From positions 80,184,214-80,248,213 of the forward strand of contig OX328126.1 in the NCBI GenBank assembly GCA_946811695.1: DNA of 64,000 bases, read 5' to 3'. The notes below the pieces were generated by a model. It worked only from the letters and a program-made list of their open reading frames with translations, ran no database searches and was not told the origin of the DNA. Below, one piece after another: positions 31,741-43,517 of the stretch. The stretch is from Gonocerus acuteangulatus (Eukaryota; Arthropoda; Insecta; Hemiptera; Coreidae). The translations under genes were made by a program, and so were the position numbers. The stretch's first letter is position 1, and each line of letters starts with the position of its first letter.

Positions 31741-32253
31741 CAATTACATAAATATTGTATTCTGACAGTTATTTAATTATAATTTCCTATTCCTTTTTAT
31801 TTTATTTTGGGTTGTAATATGATATGAAAATATTTCCATTGACCATACAATTCATTGATAATGCCTTTGTACTGATCAGTGAGGAAGAGCGAGTGGGACA
31901 AGCGACCAAAATAACAGTTCTTTAAAGAGTAATATCGAACGAATATTGTGAATATTGTTCATAGTTTTTAGAAAAAGAAAACTTTAATTTGCAGGTTCGT
32001 AACAATAATTTCGGATATTGAATTGTATTCGTGGGCATATATAAGGGGAGGGGCTGCAGCCCCCCCCCCCGAAATTTTGTTTTGGTGAGAACATTTCATG
32101 TAAAAAACGTCCGTCACGCAGGTGCTGCACAACTAAGCACTTTCCTCAGAATTGGGTAGTGTCGATTGAATTCCTGAATAATTTGCTTAAAATAACCTAG
32201 ATAGATAAATAAAATAAAAACATGAATAGTTCTGCTCTTTTGAATTTATTGTT

Positions 32254-32448
32254 TTTTTTTTTTTTTTTTTTTTTTGTTTTTTTTTACGGCGCATCTACAT
32301 CTAGGTCATTAGCGCCGGCATCCAGGTGCAGCGAGGAATTTTACCAGCGAGCCATGGGATGATAAAATTCCTGCCGGAGGTTGGGAATCGAACCCACCAT
32401 CTCCCGCTAATGAATCCAAGGCGCTAGCCATTAGACCACGGGAGACCC
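32254..32448 (-). mobile_element. tRNA-derived SINE, full length, with target duplication
   Basis: On the minus strand: GGTCTCCCGTGGTCTAATGG, B box GGTTCGATTCCC, CTCCGGCAGGAATTTTATCA, the tail GGCGCTAATGACCTAGATG, GCGCCGTAAAAA and an A-rich tail (T-run on the plus strand). TGAATTTATTGTT flanks both sides (32241-32253 and 32449-32461). This is the best reference copy of the family here. Confidence 0.93.
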
Positions 32449-32539
32449 TGAATTTATTGTTGTTTCTATTATTAATTTTGTCATTAATTTCCTTCCAGAA
32501 TTTTGTGTATGCGGGGTACTACACTGTGTAATAAATAAA

Positions 32540-32947
32540 CAAAGCTTCACATTTTCGTCTACTGATCTTGATGAATAAAATATAATAAACATTACGACTG
32601 GTATTGGCAAATAACTACTTTGGCTCCAGGGTAATCCCCCCCCCCCCTAATTAACCAATTTAGTTTATTTTTACAACACATTTTTCTCTTCTGTTGACCA
32701 CAACGAATACCGAGTTTCGTTGAAATATAACAATAATTACGACTGTTATTGGCAAATAACTACTTTGGCTCCGGAGTAACCCCCCCCCCCCCCTCCAGAT
32801 GGACCGATTTTGTTGGTTAAACAATCGTTTCATGGGAGAATACTATATACCAAGTTTCGTGACGAAAAAACAAAAACTCTGGCCTGTATCGTGTTAACGG
32901 ACACATATATAACTATATATATATATATATATATAACTATATATATA

Positions 32948-33010
<63 letters not shown>

Positions 33011-33115
33011 AACTGGGGTCATTTTCGGTGACTACTAGGTAGGATCGATAAAGATTTGAAGAAATTTTTCAAAAATTCCGTCATGAGTGCTACCCTTGCT
33101 AGAATTTGTCGTGGG
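32540..33115 (+). repeat. Interspersed repeat with duplicated ~143-bp unit and (TA)n, inverted relative to 35300-36250
   Basis: GACTGTTATTGGCAAATAAC, TTTGGCTCCGGAGTAACCC and AAGTTTCGTGACGAAAAAAC, followed by (TA)n and TTTTCGGTGACTACTAGG. The reverse complement, unit by unit, is found at 35300-35800. It is probably the same family as the tandem block there. Confidence 0.6.
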
Positions 33116-33316
33116 CATACGTCTCGTTTAATATTATGATCCCCAGATAATTTATTAATGAGAGTCACTGTTAGGATCAACAGCAGATGGTCCTCCACCA
33201 GTGGGTATATACCAGGAAAAGGGTGAAAGCATTCCAGTTTTGTTCAATTTAAGAATAAGAGATAAACATTTATGATAGATATTAGGCGCAACAGCCACAT
33301 ATAAAGTGATGTGCAT

Positions 33317-33574
33317 CATTGGCCGTTATAGGAAATAATTTCGGCGGGGGGGGGGGTCTGAGACCATTTCCGGTGTATGTAATTCTAACTATTTAGATCT
33401 TGGAAGAGTTTTAGCCAACTAAAACGCTATTAAATCCATAACAGAATATTTTTTATGAACTAAATGATCTTATTTAATTTATTTTTAAGGGTTATATAAA
33501 ATTTTTACCGATAAAATCCAAATTTCGGGGGGGGGGGCTGCAGCCCCCTCAGCCCCCCCTTATATACTCCCATG
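33317..33574. mobile_element. hAT-like MITE, copy 2 (8-bp TSD, one mismatch)
   Basis: The left end CATTGGCCGTTATAGG (diverged) and right end TATATACTCCCATG are flanked by ATGTGCAT (33309-33316) and ATGTACAT (33575-33582). It has the same interior as copies 1, 3 and 4. Confidence 0.8.
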
Positions 33575-33582
33575 ATGTACAT

Positions 33583-35200
33583 GTGATCCACAATTCAAGC
33601 ATTTTGGTAACAATTGAGGATATCGCAAAAAATTAAAAGGACCAAAGAAGTAGTAGCTGTCATCAATATCTTTCAGAATTGTGATTCATTAGTCTAAATA
33701 AATGTAATCAAAGACATAAACTACTTAAAAAATAAAGAAAATGTGTGGTTCAGTTTTTTTTTTTTTTTTTATTTGTTTTTTTTTCTTGCCATAAATATCA
33801 ACAAAGTCTTAAGGGTCCATTTACACCTTAGGAGAATCCATTTACACCTAAGGAGAGTGTTATCGACACTTTTAATGGGAATTTTCGAAAAATTGTCGCC
33901 TTGAAACGCCATTTTTTAGATTAAGTGATCAGCCAAAACTGGCTGGTATCTATCCCATATTACAGGAATTGAAAAACGACTCCAATAGCCAAACAAGGAA
34001 GGGAAACCGTAGATGGAGGCTGCATTATCAGGAAGGTTAGTCCCCTAGCCATAGAGATGCGATAATAGTACTGCTTCCAACTACCTCGTTGCGAACAGAT
34101 AAACCTCTCTTGAAATCGCCTACACGAAGGACATTATACTGTCAGATGAATCTGCGGATATATGTAGCTGCTCTGGGAAGCAAGATGTTGGAACAAAGAA
34201 TCCTGTATCACCGTGAAAATAATGATGGTGATGTTTTATCTCATGACATATCTTTCCCTAGTCCTCGTTCTCAAGTACCAGAATATCCCTACAGATTTAG
34301 GTTCATTGCCTGCATTTCTTACCAAATTTATTTATAAGAAGTGAAGGAATGGTGGGGAGTTGCCAAAGAGAATACGTCAGATATTCAGAAAAATCTATAT
34401 TTCGATCGTTTTGGCATGGTCTTAGGCACCTTTCTTCATCTAAAAAAATAAATATATACAATTGAATGTCGTACAACAATAAGGAGGCTCCTTCTTTCAC
34501 ATTTTTTTTTTAAATTGAAAAAAAACCATTTTAAACTTTAGTCTCTTGATATTTTTTTCCATTTTCTATTTCTTATCCACCTACTTCTGAAAGTTAGTCC
34601 ATAAAGACCCTATCCTACTTTTTATAGAGTGGTGGTGGCAGGTTTAATGGTTTGGAGCTGCCTCCTTATTGCGTCACGTTCTATAAAAAAAAACTCAAAC
34701 GTTACGCATTTTTCAACTGAAATGAACAAAATTTGCTTTTAATTACATTTTTAATTTAGGAAGCTCAAATAACAATAGAAACAAACAATGTAATATACAA
34801 CAAATTAATCAACTAAAGCCAAAATCCATCGTCTTCTGGCTCTGTTTCTGTCAAATCATCATCATCAGTGTAACTGAAGATGTTACACATTTTAATGTAT
34901 CATAGAACGGCATCTCATTTAGTCCGACATATTTGTGTGTGAGGCTCATTACGGCATTCTATTTCTCAGGTTTTAAGAGCAGGGGTGGGCTGTACCAGAG
35001 ATGGAAAGTCACCAGTGGACCTCACACAGTGGTTTAGTTGCTGTGATTCCACCATTGAAGTGATCAGAGCTCCTTCCTCATTCTACCAGAAGATAGGGAT
35101 AATTTTTAAATACTTGATAATGATCTGACCTGAAAATCCCCAAAAAATGGAACTGCCTCCTTATTACTGCACGCCAGTCAATTATACACGAGAAAAATCA
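33583..35200. other. Intergenic stretch without recognised features
   Basis: Short open frames on both strands show no family resemblance. A near-duplicate CATTTACACCTTAGGAGA / CATTTACACCTAAGGAGA pair lies at about 33818-33856, and T-runs at 33751-33783. I see no gene. Confidence 0.5.
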
Positions 35201-35299
35201 CAGCATAACAGTATTTTTCTTATAAATTAATTTTTAATAGGAGTTTATAAAAGAAACCACTGTTATTACTTTGCTTATGAGTTTCTGGGCCATAGTGGT

Positions 35300-35435
35300 G
35301 ATACTGCCATGTTTTTAGCACTTTCCTCCGAAGGAAAGTAGCTATTGAGGTTGGACTCATGCCGGAATTTTTGAAAAATTTCTTCAAATCTTTATCGATC
35401 CTACCTAGTAGACACCGAAAATGACCCCCGTTAAA

Positions 35436-35486
<51 letters not shown>

Positions 35487-36250
35487 TATATATATATATG
35501 TGTCTGTTAACACGATAGCGGCCAGAGTTTTTGTTTTTTCGTCACGAAACTTGGTATATAGCATTCAATTAGCAAACGATTGAACGAGTTCGTTAACCAC
35601 CAAAGTCGGTCCACCGGAAGGGGGGGTTTACCCCGAACCCAAAACACTAATTTGACTATGTCAGCCGTAATATTTGTTATATTTCAACGAAACTTGGTAT
35701 TCGTAGTGGTAATATAGAGAGAAAAGTGAGATATAAAAATGAACTAAATCGGTTCATTAGAAGGGGGGGTTTACTCCGGACCCACAATACCAATTCGCCA
35801 CTACCAGCCGTGATTTTTGGTATATTTCAACGGAACTCGGTATTCGTAGTGGTAATCCACAGGTAAATAACTGTTGTAAAAATAAACTAAATCGGTTCAT
35901 TAGGAGGGGGGGGGTTTACTCCGGACCCACAATACCAATTCGCCACTACCAGCCGTGATTTTTGGTATATTTCGACGAAAATCGGTATTCGTAGTGGTTA
36001 TCTACAGGTAAATATGTGTTGTAAAAATAAACTAAATCGGTTCATTAGGAGGGGGGGTTTACTCCGGACACACAATACCAATTCGCCACTACCAGCCGTG
36101 ATTTTTGGTATATTTCGACGAAACTCGGTATTCGTAGTGGTAATCTACAGGTAAATATGTGTTGTAAAAATAAACTAAATCGGTTCATTAGGAGGGGGGG
36201 TTTACTCCTGACCCAAATTCTTAATATACTCATACCGGTCGCAATTTCTG
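35300..36250 (-). repeat. 143-144-bp tandem repeat, about 4.5 units
   Basis: GTTTACTCCGGACCC-type unit starts lie at 35626, 35770, 35914, 36057 and 36200, a period of 143-144 bp. Units share CCACTACCAGCCGTGATTT, GGTATTCGTAGTGGTAATC and AAACTAAATCGGTTCATTAG. The block continues on its left into the (TA)n-containing repeat also seen inverted at 32540-33115. Confidence 0.85.
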
Positions 36251-36862
36251 CTGTATTGTAACGAAACGCGGTATACGTCGTGGGTAACTCCTGAGAAAGA
36301 AGTGTTGTAGAAATGAGCTGAATCGGTCAATCGGAAAGCGGGGGTTTAATTTGTAATATATTTCAATAGAAAAGCCCGTCAGACGTAGGTTCACAAAGCC
36401 GCCGCAAGGAGCGCTTTCTACCACTAGAGTGACTGTATCCTGTTCCTGCGTTAGATCAAAATACGATAATATGAGGTTTTTTGCATTTATTACGAAATGT
36501 AATAGGTACCATGTGGAAACATAACTCTGGAAGCAAATTATTAATTGATCAGTTACTCATTACAAATTTAAAAGAGAACTATTCATGTTTTTATTTTATT
36601 TATGTAGGATATTTTAAGCAAATTGTTCTGGAAAGCAATCTACACTACCCAAATTCTGAGGAAAGTGCTTAGTTATGCAGCTCCTGCGTGACGGACTTTT
36701 TACTTAGGCACTCTGTTAATATTTTAGTTTAGGTTCAACTAAGTTTTGAATAAAACTACTGATCAATTTGTACATAAAGAAAATCCGTTTGTTTACCTAA
36801 TAAGCACTTGAAAAAAATGTATTTATAACGTATTGTCATGATGCAAAATTTTTATTACTTTC

Positions 36863-36950
36863 TTTTTTTTTTTTTTTTTTTTAGGTAATTTTAAGTGCAT
36901 CGACTGCCGAGGCCAATAGCACTTTGATTACTTTTGTGATTATTTTCGTT
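36863..36950 (-). mobile_element. Retroposon 3' end with terminal hairpin
   Basis: On the minus strand AGTGC-TATTGGCCTCGGCAGTCGAT-GCACT (36923-36894) is followed by TAAAATTACCT and a 20-base A-run. Stem and loop fit the 3' hairpin of the SINEs and the LINE. No SINE head is recognised upstream. Confidence 0.5.
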
Positions 36951-37383
36951 TGTAATGCTGCGACAGAGTATGCAGAAACGTTCAAAATATAGATTTTTCT
37001 ATCTGACATTTTCTTTTAGAATCCTAACGATTCTTTGACTTCTTATTACATCAAGGTCTAATTATCTTCATCTCATTAGTTTATCTATTAGTTATAATAA
37101 TCTACTATCCGCAAATTTGTCAAGGTCCTAGTATTTTTTATTAAAGTCCTGTCAATAACTTTTTCTTTGGGCGTTTCCTGCTTCCCTCCACAGACAGGGC
37201 CCATTTATGTGCAATTTGATGATTTGGAATTTTCGGAAAAAGATGTAAACGGAGGTTTGACCATTCAAAAGAATATTATATTTTATAAAAAAATATGTTC
37301 GACATTCAACATTAGTATCCGAGCCGGGGAAATACGTACGTGCCTAACTTCTCGTTTCGGATTGCGTTTTATCAGGGTTTGAA

Positions 37384-37386
37384 TGA

Positions 37387-37431
<45 letters not shown>

Positions 37432-37715
37432 TGTGTATATATATGTATATATCGTCGATACAAATGCAAACTAATGAATATGAAAAAATGCATCTTTCAT
37501 TGTCCATCTTTAATAATTTCTGTTGGACTTATTTACGGCAAATTCTTCAATCTGACTTCACTCTATTAAAGGGAAAGTATTCCACCATCAAAAGGTCAAA
37601 TCTGCCGAATATTTCACTGTCCAAAAAAAAGTTGTGAATAAATACTTTTCCACTCTGAAAAGTGGTGATTTTCATATTCGTTAGTTTGCTTTTGTATCGA
37701 CGATATCTATATCTA

Positions 37716-37767
<52 letters not shown>

Positions 37768-37770
37768 TAT

Positions 37771-37840
<70 letters not shown>

Positions 37841-37850
37841 ATATATACAC
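37384..37850. repeat. (GT)n and (TA)n flanking a ~260-bp inverted-repeat element
   Basis: (GT)n at 37387-37430, then ATATCGTCGATACAAATGC at 37448, whose complement appears at about 37690-37712. The paired ends continue into CTAATGAATATGAAAA. (TA)n follows from 37717. The inverted ends suggest a MITE; no target duplication was established. Confidence 0.55.
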
Positions 37851-37899
37851 ACATATATACACAAAATCTGAGTTATTATTTTAGTTATGCATGCGTTCT

Positions 37900-37990
37900 G
37901 GAAACGTCAATGTCCCTAGTCTACATTTCCGGATTGTGCCATCGTGTCTTCCCTTTGGAGGGAAGCAGGAAACGCGCTAAAAATAGTTAG
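37900..37990 (+). repeat. Helitron-like 3' end fragment
   Basis: ACATTTCCGGATTGTGCC, hairpin CTTCCCTTTGGAGGGAAG, then AGGAAACGCGCTAAAAATAG. The order (CCGGATTG..., hairpin, CTAA) matches 2495-2560 and, inverted, 45300-45400. Confidence 0.4.
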
Positions 37991-38572
37991 TATTTGTAGA
38001 ACCTTTTCCGGGATCAAAGGAGGATTGCTAATTCTATTCGATTCACAGAGCGGACAAGGAATCGATTCGTTTGAGCCTAACCAATTTGACAACATTCCGT
38101 TAATATAGGACGAGGCGACTCAGAATTTCAAGGACTCGACCGATATTATCAAATCTTAAAAGCCTTCTATTCGACACCTATTTTTGGGCAGGATATAATT
38201 AAAACGTTCGACTCGCAGGAACTGCGTCATCTTAACGCGTTTCTGTTCTTATCCCTAATGTCATTTGTAAAGCTTAGTTAAGTAACAATTAACGCTTTGT
38301 CTTTATAGGGTCCTCGACCACTGGAAGCGTACACAAGGCTCTGCGCTACAAAAGCTACACCAAGCGACAAGGGTCGTCCACAACAAGCGCCTTCAAGCGG
38401 TAGGGCTCTGTTAGTTTTCAAGTATATTCAAGGATAGTGTATCAAAGACAATAGGTTAAATTATAAAGATCACGTTCACGGGTGGATTTCTCGTTTACAC
38501 GCTTCCAGTAGACGATGCTCCATAGGATACAATCTGTAGCATGTAGCCGCTTGCTACTGCGCATGTTGCTAC

Positions 38573-38844
38573 CATGGGCGTATATAGAAAATAATTTTGG
38601 AGGGGGGTGGAAAAATTTCGGGGGGGAGGCTGAGACCATTTCCGGTGTATGGAATACTAACAATTTAGATCTTGGAAGAGTTTTAGACATTTTAAACGCT
38701 ATTAAACCCAAAATAGAATATGTTTTATGAATTAAATGATCTTATTTAATTTATTTTTAAGGGTTTTATGAAATTTTTACCGATCAAATCAAAATTTCGG
38801 GGGGGGGGGGGGGGGGTTGCAGCCCCCCTTTATATACGCCCATG
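38573..38844. mobile_element. hAT-like MITE, copy 3 (perfect 8-bp TSD GTTGCTAC)
   Basis: CATGGGCGTATATA at the left and TATATACGCCCATG at the right are perfect 14-bp inverted repeats. GTTGCTAC flanks at 38565-38572 and 38845-38852. G/C runs near the right end surround TTGCAGCC. The best-preserved copy. Confidence 0.92.
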
Positions 38845-39198
38845 GTTGCTACTAGCGCAGCGTCACTCTTATCCGCATCTAGTGGACCACCTCACTTATC
38901 CAATGTAGAAATTACTTCATTCAAATATGATTCTTTCAAAGGAAGACAGAGTAAGAAAATCTGGACACCGGGTGACTGGTCCCAAGGCCGGAGAGTCTGT
39001 GGAAACCAACACTGCTGTACTCTATTACACAATAGGGAAAGGATTAAAGGTTAGCTTTACTCATACTTGTATCTTATGCTTACAAGAGCTAAGTACATAG
39101 TAGTGAATGTAACGCGGCAAGTACAAGTGAAAAGGCGTACTCTCAGAAACTTCATGATATTAGAGCGATTCCGTTCTTATCCCTACTGTCATTAGTAA

Positions 39199-39910
39199 AG
39201 GCATAGAAGCAGTTATTAGAAAATAATAAGGCATGTTTTATATTCTAATAACTTCTAGGCATAGAAGCAGTTATTAGAAAATAATAAGGCATGTTTTATA
39301 TTCTAATAACTTCTAGGCATAGAAGCAGTTATTAGAAAATAATAAGGCATGTTTTATATTCTAATAACTTCTAGGCATAGAAGCAGTTATTAGAAAATAA
39401 TAAGGCATGTTTTATATTCTAATAACTTCTAGGCATAGAAGCAGTTATTAGAAAATAATAAGGCATGTTTTATATTCTAATAACTTCTAGGCATAGAAGC
39501 AGTTATTAGAAAATAATAAGGCATGTTTTATATTCTAATAACTTCTAGGCATAGAAGCAGTTATTAGAAAATAATAAGGCATGTTTTATATTCTAATAAC
39601 TTCTAGGCATAGAAGCAGTTATTAGAAAATAATAAGGCATGTTTTATATTCTAATAACTTCTAGGCATAGAAGCAGTTATTAGAAAATAATAAGGCATGT
39701 TTTATATTCTAATAACTTCTAGGCATAGAAGCAGTTATTAGAAAATAATAAGGCATGTTTTATATTCTAATAACTTCTAGGCATAGAAGCAGTTATTAGA
39801 AAATAATAAGGCATGTTTTATATTCTAATAACTTCTAGGCATAGAAGCAGTTATTAGAAAATAATAAGGCATGTTTTATATTCTAATAACTTCTAGGCAT
39901 AGAAGCAGTT
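39199..39910 (+). repeat. Perfect 58-bp tandem array, about 12.3 units
   Basis: Units start AGGCATAGAAGCAGTTATTA at exact 58-bp intervals (39199, 39257 and so on) with no difference seen between units. Each unit contains inverted halves AGTTATTAGAA ... TTCTAATAACT, so each can form an 11-bp stem. The flanks match the repeat at 31330-31740, where no array is present. Complete homogeneity points to very recent expansion or ongoing homogenisation. Confidence 0.95.
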
Positions 39911-40827
39911 AAATATAAAATAAAATCTAGAAGGGACACCACAACAGGCAACTGACAGTATCATAAGCGTAAACGACATGCCCCGTCTTCTCAACGTTCG
40001 CTCTTCGAAAACGCTATTACCAATACATTTCTCATTTCCTTATCTTTTTACTAAAATACTCATTTTACTGTAATATTCAATTAAAAAGTCAGTTAAACAG
40101 GGACGAAACCCGTTTAAAAGAACAAAACTACCTCTTTCGAAGTACTTATTTCTCCGATTGACATGACATCGCCGCATCGAAAATTGCTCCAGATCCTTTA
40201 TAGTTGATAACTCCCCTTCTCCAAACAGGAACACTTAAAACATTCTAGCTCCTAGCTGGTTTAGAATATTGTTGCTTATATGAAAGAAATATTCTTTTTT
40301 TAATTGTCTTAAATATTAAAAAAAAAAAAAAAATCCAGAAACTTTTCTTGGGCAGTTATGGCGCTTTAAATGTTTTGGAGATAAGATGGTTTTTGCACTG
40401 TTCGACTTACAACTTTCACAAATAAATTTTAATATGACTAATTATTTAACTGTATATAAACTAACAAACAGACATTAATAAATATTTTTTGTAGGTTGGT
40501 ACCAAAAAACAAGTGAAATCCTGAAATAATACTGATTAGAACACAGAAAGATCTTGACGGCTGATGGAAAAATGTAAACAAACCCTTCCACGGAGGTTTA
40601 TACTGGGAAATACAGAGCAAGAGTTCCTTTACAAAATGTATGACCTTCAATATATCCCGTAATAAAAACAGCATTTGATATATCTATGTTTAAGAAATCC
40701 ATTTTAATCGGAGACTCAATTTTGGAAAAAAAATGTGGTTTGGATGGTTTTTGCATTGCGTGGTTCATATATATTTTTATTCAATTAGATCATCTAAAAA
40801 TATATATATTGATATCAGAGTAATTAA

Positions 40828-41035
40828 CCCTTAATTAGTGGCGTGCTTTTTCTTCCATAACTAATGGTTTCGAGGCCCCAGTGACAGAAACTTTAAATTG
40901 ATTTTTTTGGGGTAAAGTAATTTAAATAAATAATAATAAACAATAATATTTATTGAAATACAAAGATTTCAAAGGGCAAAGGTCGAATAAACAAATACAT
41001 TCGGGTCAATATGACCCGACGCCAGTAATTAAGGG
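40828..41035. mobile_element. TTAA-flanked MITE (piggyBac-like), 208 bp
   Basis: TTAA at 40824-40827 and 41036-41039. The ends CCCTTAATTAGTGGCGTG and, reversed, CCCTTAATTACTGGCGTC pair over 17 of 18 bases. GGGTCAATATGACCC, a 15-base palindrome, lies beside the right end. Confidence 0.8.
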
Positions 41036-41449
41036 TTAAATCCATACTTCAGGAGAGAGACACTTGATTTTGTCACCAATCCATAATGAAGGAAGGCAAT
41101 GATAAAGATAATAATCTACCTCCTAATTACAGGTCTGCGGCATTAACTGCCTTTGTAATTATCTGCGAAAATTACGCCAAGAGAGAATTGTATTTTTTGT
41201 ATTTCTATAATTGGGAGCTCTCAGCGAATTAACAAAAAAAAAAAAAAATCATATGTCATTCACAACTTTTCTCATATATCATTCGGGGTTTATTAAAAAA
41301 CCAAGGTGCGTAATTATATATATTTCTCTCTTTATTAAAAAACTGAACGAACAGTGGATAATAAAATAATGCTATTTTCTCATAGCGAAACTAAGGAAAT
41401 TAATTAACTTAAATGATAAAAAATTCTTCTTCTTTTTTAAGAGTGTACT

Positions 41450-41586
41450 AATAACTAATAAATTCTGAACTAAGAGATCTTATATAATTTATTTTTAAGG
41501 TTTTTATGACACATTTTTACCTATTAAATCAATATTTCTGGGAGAGGCTACAGCCCCCTCAGTCCTCCCCTTATATACGCCCATGG
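41450..41586 (+). mobile_element. hAT-like MITE, truncated copy (right part)
   Basis: AAGAGATCTTATATAATTTA, CTACAGCCCCCTCAG and the right end CTTATATACGCCCATG match the family. The left end is missing. Confidence 0.7.
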
Positions 41587-41589
41587 TCT

Positions 41590-42160
41590 ACATCAAAGAC
41601 ACCTCACTGCCAGAAACTAAAAAGGTTCTATATATAGCATTATGCCTTGACAGCAGACTGACTTAGAAACCGTCACTAGAGGCTGAAAATACAAGAACTG
41701 AACAAAAGATATTCACTACTTAGACGACTCCTTGGACCCTCATCGGAATTATGGATACAGAACAAACCTACAATATACAAAACAATAATTCGACCAATAT
41801 GGGCATACGTACTGGAACTCTGGGGATCTGCAAAAACCATCCAACATCAACAGAATACAGGCATTCCAGTCCAAAGTTCTCCGCAAAACTGTCTATGTAT
41901 GATACAAAACCCTTCACAATGACCTTAACATCCCGTTTGTCCTTTACCTTTCTAAAATCCGATTCAAAATGTTCCACTCTAAAGTGTCTCACCATCCTAA
42001 TCCTGAAGGTCTATCCTTATCTCCCAAATCCCATCCACATAATCTTCACAGGCTGCTTAGGAGACCCACGAAAATTTTTTTACTACCAGACTCCAAGCTC
42101 AACAAAGAAAATTTACTTTCCTGATCTTAAAGTGACCATTAAAATATTTATTTAGACAGC
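41590..42160 (+). pseudogene. Jockey-like non-LTR retrotransposon, RT C-terminal relic
   Basis: Joining frames gives LCLDSRLT, LLRRLLGPSSELWIQNKPTI, YKTIIRPIWAYVLELWGSAK and later TLHNDLNIPFVLYLSKIRFK, HHPNPEGLS and HRLLRRP, the usual C-terminal succession of Jockey-clade RT ORFs. At least one stop (LT*KPS) and several frameshifts break it. Confidence 0.75.
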
Positions 42161-42224
42161 TCTAGAAGTGCCGACAATGGTTGACTTCTTCCAAATTATC
42201 TATTGTTTTTATGAATTCGTTATT

Positions 42225-42400
42225 TTAGATAGCTGGAGTGGGAAATCTAGTTTTCAGAGAGAAAACTATGGATAGATTAGACTACTTGAACATTCTAAGA
42301 GATTATTTAAAACCCTCTGTACAAAAGGCAGGGTTCGGAAATGACTGGATTTTCCAAAAGGATAATGATCCGAAGCATACTTTTCAACTTGTGCGAGATG
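42225..42400 (+). pseudogene. Tc1-like transposase fragment
   Basis: GNLVFREKTMDRLDYLNILR and WIFQKDNDPKHTFQL match the segment of Tc1 transposases around the second catalytic Asp (usual form FQQDNDPKHT). The sequence before it (GVGNLV) and after it is unrelated or frameshifted. Only about 60 residues survive. Confidence 0.75.
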
Positions 42401-42589
42401 GGCTGCTCTTTATTTTATTTTTTTATTTATTACCTATTTAATAAGTTGTCGCGGCTAGGCGATTTAACATTTAACATATCGCACTAGTATTTGTAAAGTG
42501 ACACAACTCAAAATTCGGTGTTTTTCAGTTATGACTATGAACGACATGGTAAATATCTCTTTTTCAACTACCAAAACTGTATGTACCTA

Positions 42590-42830
42590 CAAACAGGGGA
42601 CTGCACCCCCCCCCTCCCCGAAACTTTGTTTTGTTGAGAACATTTCATGTAAATAAAGCCTTTAACAACGAAAAATGTCTTCTACATTTACACTAGCCTA
42701 CTAGGTGCCCAGAGGACTTTAAATCCCACCATTTTAGACTAAAGTATTTTAAATTTTCCCTACACCCCAAATGTCTAGGTGTTCCCAGTCCCCCCCCCCA
42801 AATTATTTTCTATATACGCAGCCGATTATG
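42590..42830. repeat. MITE-family-related G/C-run fragment
   Basis: GGGGACTGCACCCCCC with GAACATTTCATGTAAA, and CCCCAAATTATTTTCTATAT at the other end, resemble the ends of the CATGGGCGTATATA family and the fragment at 32035-32100, with a different interior. Confidence 0.45.
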
Positions 42831-43200
42831 TTAGTTTTCTTCGGGTAGTTAAATATTTGTCCTATATATTACACCTATCACCAGAGCCTCCGAGAGGAAT
42901 TAGGGGCCCCTATCGAAATAACTGACCCCCCCCCTCCTCCATTAACATCACCAAAAAATATTCAAAATAGACATTTCTCTGAAAACAAAATTAAATACAT
43001 TTGAAATTGAACGGAATGGAAAATATACGTATATAACTGGCGAATAAGGCGGAAGGTCAATAAAATATCGCCACACACTTTTACACTTTTTATTTATCTT
43101 CCCTACATGTTTCGCAACCTTTTTGGTGCCTCTTCAGGGGAACACTCTTAAACATTAAATTCAGCCTCAACCTGAGGAATGGAACCTTCCACTAGCAGGA

Positions 43201-43517
43201 GGTACTTGGCACTTCCTGGGGCAGGACTAACAATATTTAAAAGCTAGTTTATATATTAGAAATACAGAATTTAGAAAATTATCCATTGGTTGTTCTCAAT
43301 AATAATTTTGTGAACTATACTTAGGTATATAATTTTTAATGCCAAATTATAATTGTCTAAGGTACTTGGCACTTTCTGGGGCTGGACTAACAATATTTAA
43401 AAGCTAGTTTATAAATTAGAAATACAGAATTTAGAAAATTATCCATTGGTTGTTCTCAATAATAATTTTGTGAACTATACTTAGGTATATAATTTTTAAT
43501 GCCAAATTATAATGCCA
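43201..43517 (+). repeat. Tandem duplication of a 160-bp segment
   Basis: GGTACTTGGCACTTYCTGGG through GGTATATAATTTTTAATGCC and CAAATTATAAT occurs at 43201 and again at 43361, with only a handful of differences. Confidence 0.9.

Noticed and set aside
38842..39054. Open frame after the MITE at 38573-38844
   Set aside because: It begins inside the MITE end, lacks homology and has no supporting splice sites.
39199..39910. CRISPR-like array
   Set aside because: The units are contiguous without unique spacers and the genome is eukaryotic; it is a tandem satellite-like array.
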